Positions 5,505 through 7,316 of a stretch of DNA of 7,316 nucleotides are shown one piece after another. The stretch spans positions 1-7,316 of the forward strand of contig CAKRTC010000045.1 in assembly GCA_934402055.1 (NCBI GenBank), written 5' to 3'. Below the pieces are notes generated by a model. The model was not told the origin of the DNA and searched no databases. It worked only from the letters and a program-made list of their open reading frames with translations. Source of the DNA: an uncultured Lachnospiraceae bacterium. GTDB taxonomy: Bacteria > Bacillota > Clostridia > Lachnospirales > Lachnospiraceae. How positions within the stretch are numbered: the first letter of the stretch is position 1; every line of letters begins with the position of its first letter. Made by a program: the position numbers and the translations under genes.

Positions 5505-5533
5505 TGGAGAAGCCTTGCATCATAAGCTATAAT
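5505..5533 (+). promoter_or_regulatory. Sigma-A promoter of flavin reductase gene
   Basis: TGGAGA (5505-5510, four of six matches to TTGACA), a 17-bp spacer, and a perfect TATAAT (5528-5533). Transcription would begin near 5540, leaving a leader of about 110 nt. TTGCC/GGCAA in that leader can pair, but I see no known riboswitch. Confidence 0.55.
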
Positions 5534-5653
5534 ATGTAACGGAAGACACATATTCCTTTGCCAGATTCCTATATAGCGCTAATCACGGATCGGCAAGCTT
5601 AATGTCACGAACATATGATAAAACTTCATTTTCTATACAGGAGGTAAGAAACA

Positions 5654-6154
5654 ATGTTTCATAAAATCGATGTTAAAGAATTAAAGCAGAATGTATTCAA
5701 TGAGTATGAGAATAACTGGATGATAATAAGTGCCAAGGATCCTGAAGGCAAGATCAACGGTATGACCGTAAGCTGGGGCGCACTCGGACGTTTCTGGGAG
5801 AAAGATACTGTAACCGCCTATATCCGCCAGTCAAGATATACTAAGGAGTTCATTGACTCTCAGGATTATTTCACAATAAGCATGTTTGACGGTCACAAGA
5901 AGGAGCTCGGCATCTACGGTTCAAAGTCAGGCCGTGACTGTGACAAGCTTGCTGAGTCGGGTATGCATCTTGTAGAGCTTGACGGCCAGCCGGCTTACGA
6001 AGAGAGTAAGTGCGTATTCATATGCAAAAAACTCTATCAGGATGATATCAAACTTGACGATATTACAGACGAGCAGAGAAAGGCATACTATGCCGACGGT
6101 GACTTCCACACAATGTATATAGCTGAGATCACAGCCTGCTACATTAACGACTGA
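5654..6154 (+). CDS. Flavin reductase-like FMN-binding protein
   Basis: A complete 166-residue protein of the flavin reductase-like (FMN-binding split barrel) family, common in Clostridia as stand-alone cytosolic genes. Supporting features are WMIISAKDPEGKINGMTVSW near residues 22-41 (the first strands and the flavin-phosphate-binding turn), GALGRFWEKDTVTAYIRQSR, TKEFIDSQDYFTISMF, and KKELGIYGSKSGRDCDKL near 75-95. The C-terminal segment has DFHTMYIAEITACYIND, the closing strand. Relatives bind FMN and transfer electrons from NAD(P)H or an unknown donor to small acceptors; the physiological substrate here cannot be told. The ATG at 5654 follows AGGAGG with a 9-nt gap, so the start is secure. 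It is monocistronic: a promoter lies at 5505-5533 and a terminator at 6203-6258. It is divergent from the AlbA gene and convergent with the racemase gene, and shows no sign of decay. Confidence 0.88.
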   Translation: MFHKIDVKELKQNVFNEYENNWMIISAKDPEGKINGMTVSWGALGRFWEKDTVTAYIRQSRYTKEFIDSQDYFTISMFDGHKKELGIYGSKSGRDCDKLAESGMHLVELDGQPAYEESKCVFICKKLYQDDIKLDDITDEQRKAYYADGDFHTMYIAEITACYIND

Positions 6155-6202
6155 TGCCTGCTTCATTCACATTTAAAAACTGATACATAATAATACATAA
6201 CA

Positions 6203-6258
6203 AATATAAAACAGGCCGGGATACATCGGATAATCGATGTTCCTGCCTGTTTTATATT
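6203..6258. terminator. Long bidirectional terminator
   Basis: AATATAAAACAGGC (6203-6216) pairs perfectly with GCCTGTTTTATATT (6245-6258). Inside, ACATCG pairs with CGATGT around GATAAT. Both strands end the GC stem with TTTTATATT, so it serves the convergent flavin reductase and racemase genes. Confidence 0.9.
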
Positions 6259-6282
6259 ATCCCGATATGTTTTGACGTTTTC

Positions 6283-7074
6283 TTATACCCAGCCGTTGTA
6301 AGGCATTTGTGCTACGCCTGATTTAAGCCATTTGATAAGAGTTATGAAATCAAATACAGGGAGTTGGGTGACACGCTGTATCTCTGATGCATACGGCGGC
6401 ATATCGCTGCACTCCAACAGTATGGCTCCGAGGTCGTCATTTTCATTGACAAGTTCCTTGGCAAGACCTATTATCTCATCTCTTGCAATACTGTTGTCAA
6501 AATATCCTCGCATATTGACTACTGTCGCAAATTCTTCAGTCTGTAAAGCATCCTTAATAACAAGATTGCTTGTATCCGTGACTCCACAGCTCATTAACAG
6601 ACTTTCGGTAAGCGAACCTTTGTTGGCTGTCAGTATACCTATTTTCTGTCCCGGCTTTATAAGTGCTTGTATAAATGGTATTTGCACAAGACTTGATAAG
6701 CCTACCGGTACATCAACCGCTGCTCTTACCTGCTGTTGGAAATTTCCGAAAAATCCGCAGGCACCGCTTATGGCACGGCATCCGTCATCCTCAACCAGAG
6801 ATTTCACCGTCTTAATCAGATCATCAACTATAGTTGGGTCATTATTGAACAGTCTGTCATTTGTAAGATTCGGTACAGCCTTCATTCTCACCGGGAAGTC
6901 ATAGGTCCAGCCGTTTACAACATTGCCCGGAATGAGCGGATAATTGACATTTTCAATATAAACTATACCTACAGGATAGCCTGCCACCTGCTGATTCTGA
7001 ATGCCCTTGTAAAATCCGCCGTCCGTCTCTCGTGTCAGATACCCGTATCTTCTTCCTTCAAGATATTTGCCCAT
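6283..7074 (-). CDS. Asp/Glu racemase superfamily protein
   Basis: A 263-residue protein of the aspartate/glutamate/hydantoin racemase superfamily, PLP-independent cytosolic enzymes that use two cysteines. The candidate catalytic residues are Cys106 in AISGACGFFGNF and Cys222 in ILLECSDMPPYA, at the expected places in the two half-domains. Other support: TVKSLVEDDGCRAISGAC (a helix, then a strand into the first Cys), VPVGLSSLVQIPF, and KIGILTANKGSLTESLL, the strand that opens the second domain. Relatives are annotated as aspartate/glutamate racemase family; the true substrate is unknown. The start at 7074 is preceded by GGGAGGAG about 4 nt away; an upstream in-frame ATG at 7167 has no ribosome binding site. 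TATAAT lies at once upstream of the binding site, too close to be the promoter. Convergent with flavin reductase and 165 bp downstream of another minus-strand gene. Confidence 0.88.
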   Translation of the reverse strand: MGKYLEGRRYGYLTRETDGGFYKGIQNQQVAGYPVGIVYIENVNYPLIPGNVVNGWTYDFPVRMKAVPNLTNDRLFNNDPTIVDDLIKTVKSLVEDDGCRAISGACGFFGNFQQQVRAAVDVPVGLSSLVQIPFIQALIKPGQKIGILTANKGSLTESLLMSCGVTDTSNLVIKDALQTEEFATVVNMRGYFDNSIARDEIIGLAKELVNENDDLGAILLECSDMPPYASEIQRVTQLPVFDFITLIKWLKSGVAQMPYNGWV

Positions 7075-7167
7075 GGTGCTCCTCCCATTATATATCTTCC
7101 TTAACGTAACCCCCGTCTTTAAAAAGTAAATAGTATCACCACATGTATATTCCCACTGCTTTAGCAT

Positions 7168-7202
7168 TTACGGCGGATTCGGAATCATTTCCTCCTCCGC
7201 CG
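7168..7202 (-). promoter_or_regulatory. GC-rich hairpin with tiny Pro-rich uORF
   Basis: CGGCGGA (7171-7177) pairs with TCCGCCG (7196-7202), with an inner GGAA/TTCC stem. On the minus strand GGAGGAGGAA precedes ATG at 7188, which begins a frame MIPNPP-stop (7168-7188) lying inside the hairpin. It could be a leader peptide for the racemase or simply an inter-gene hairpin; neither is proven. Confidence 0.3.
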
Positions 7203-7239
7203 CAAACCGAGGTATATAGTATAAAAAAGGGTTAGCTTA

Positions 7240-7316
7240 TTACTTCACAGCATATCCAAGCTTCTTAAGCTCTTCCTTCATGCGGGCACGAAGTCCGTCC
7301 GAAGGCTGTACAAGCG
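7240..7316 (-). CDS. C-terminal end of an unidentified gene
   Basis: The last 24 codons of a minus-strand gene that extends past the right edge, ending RARMKEELKKLGYAVK with tandem TAA stops. The amphipathic final helix ending KLGY resembles the C-termini of dihydrodipicolinate synthase/aldolase-like TIM-barrel proteins, which would make sense beside a racemase-like gene, but this is a weak guess from a short tail. Confidence 0.55.
   Translation of the reverse strand, partial: LVQPSDGLRARMKEELKKLGYAVK

Noticed and set aside
6332..7104. Plus-strand open frames of 190 and 122 codons
   Set aside because: Antisense to the racemase-like gene, whose catalytic Cys motifs and ribosome binding site are clear.
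1..7316. tRNA, rRNA or CRISPR array
   Set aside because: No cloverleaf pattern, rRNA sequence or regularly spaced repeat series was seen; the only direct repeats are the pairs described.

Overview
The window looks like a piece of a low-to-moderate GC Clostridia chromosome, most likely a Lachnospiraceae-type gut or rumen anaerobe. This is inferred from codon use, strong AGGAGG-type ribosome binding sites and the gene families present; no marker gene fixes the species.

Layout, left to right. Positions 1-285 hold a terminator for a plus-strand gene lying to the left, and a hairpin closing the first minus-strand gene. Positions 286-5246 are read almost entirely on the minus strand. In transcription order (high to low coordinate) they contain: a short coupled ORF; a 601-residue AlbA_2/Schlafen-like ATPase with a C-terminal winged helix; an internally deleted IS1380-family transposase remnant on the plus strand; a collapsed remnant of a DUF3427-type helicase; a small helix-turn-helix gene with an apparent premature stop; an ORF6N protein with a PLD-like C-terminus; a short frameshifted 5' fragment of an AlkD-like DNA alkylation repair gene; and a secreted lipoprotein. 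Four of these eight are broken or probably broken, so the stretch 1386-3440 is a zone of decay and rearrangement in an accessory region.

Two repeat systems stand out. A 54-bp direct repeat (3137-3190 and 5345-5398, one mismatch) sits upstream of both the helicase remnant and the AlbA gene, so the AlbA gene plus the IS remnant lie between two copies of the same promoter-like element. A near-perfect palindrome occurs twice around the ORF6N gene (2271-2297 inside it, 2552-2580 just before it).

Positions 5399-7316 look like ordinary chromosome: a flavin reductase-like gene on the plus strand with a recognisable promoter and an operator-like repeat, a long bidirectional terminator, a convergent Asp/Glu racemase-like gene, and the last 24 codons of another minus-strand gene at the right edge.

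How the accessory genes might work together is inference. AlbA_2 ATPases, ORF6N proteins, small HTH regulators and DUF3427 helicases are all frequent in phage-related or defence-related islands. The 54-bp element may be a shared regulatory site, but no complete known defence system can be assembled from what is intact here.
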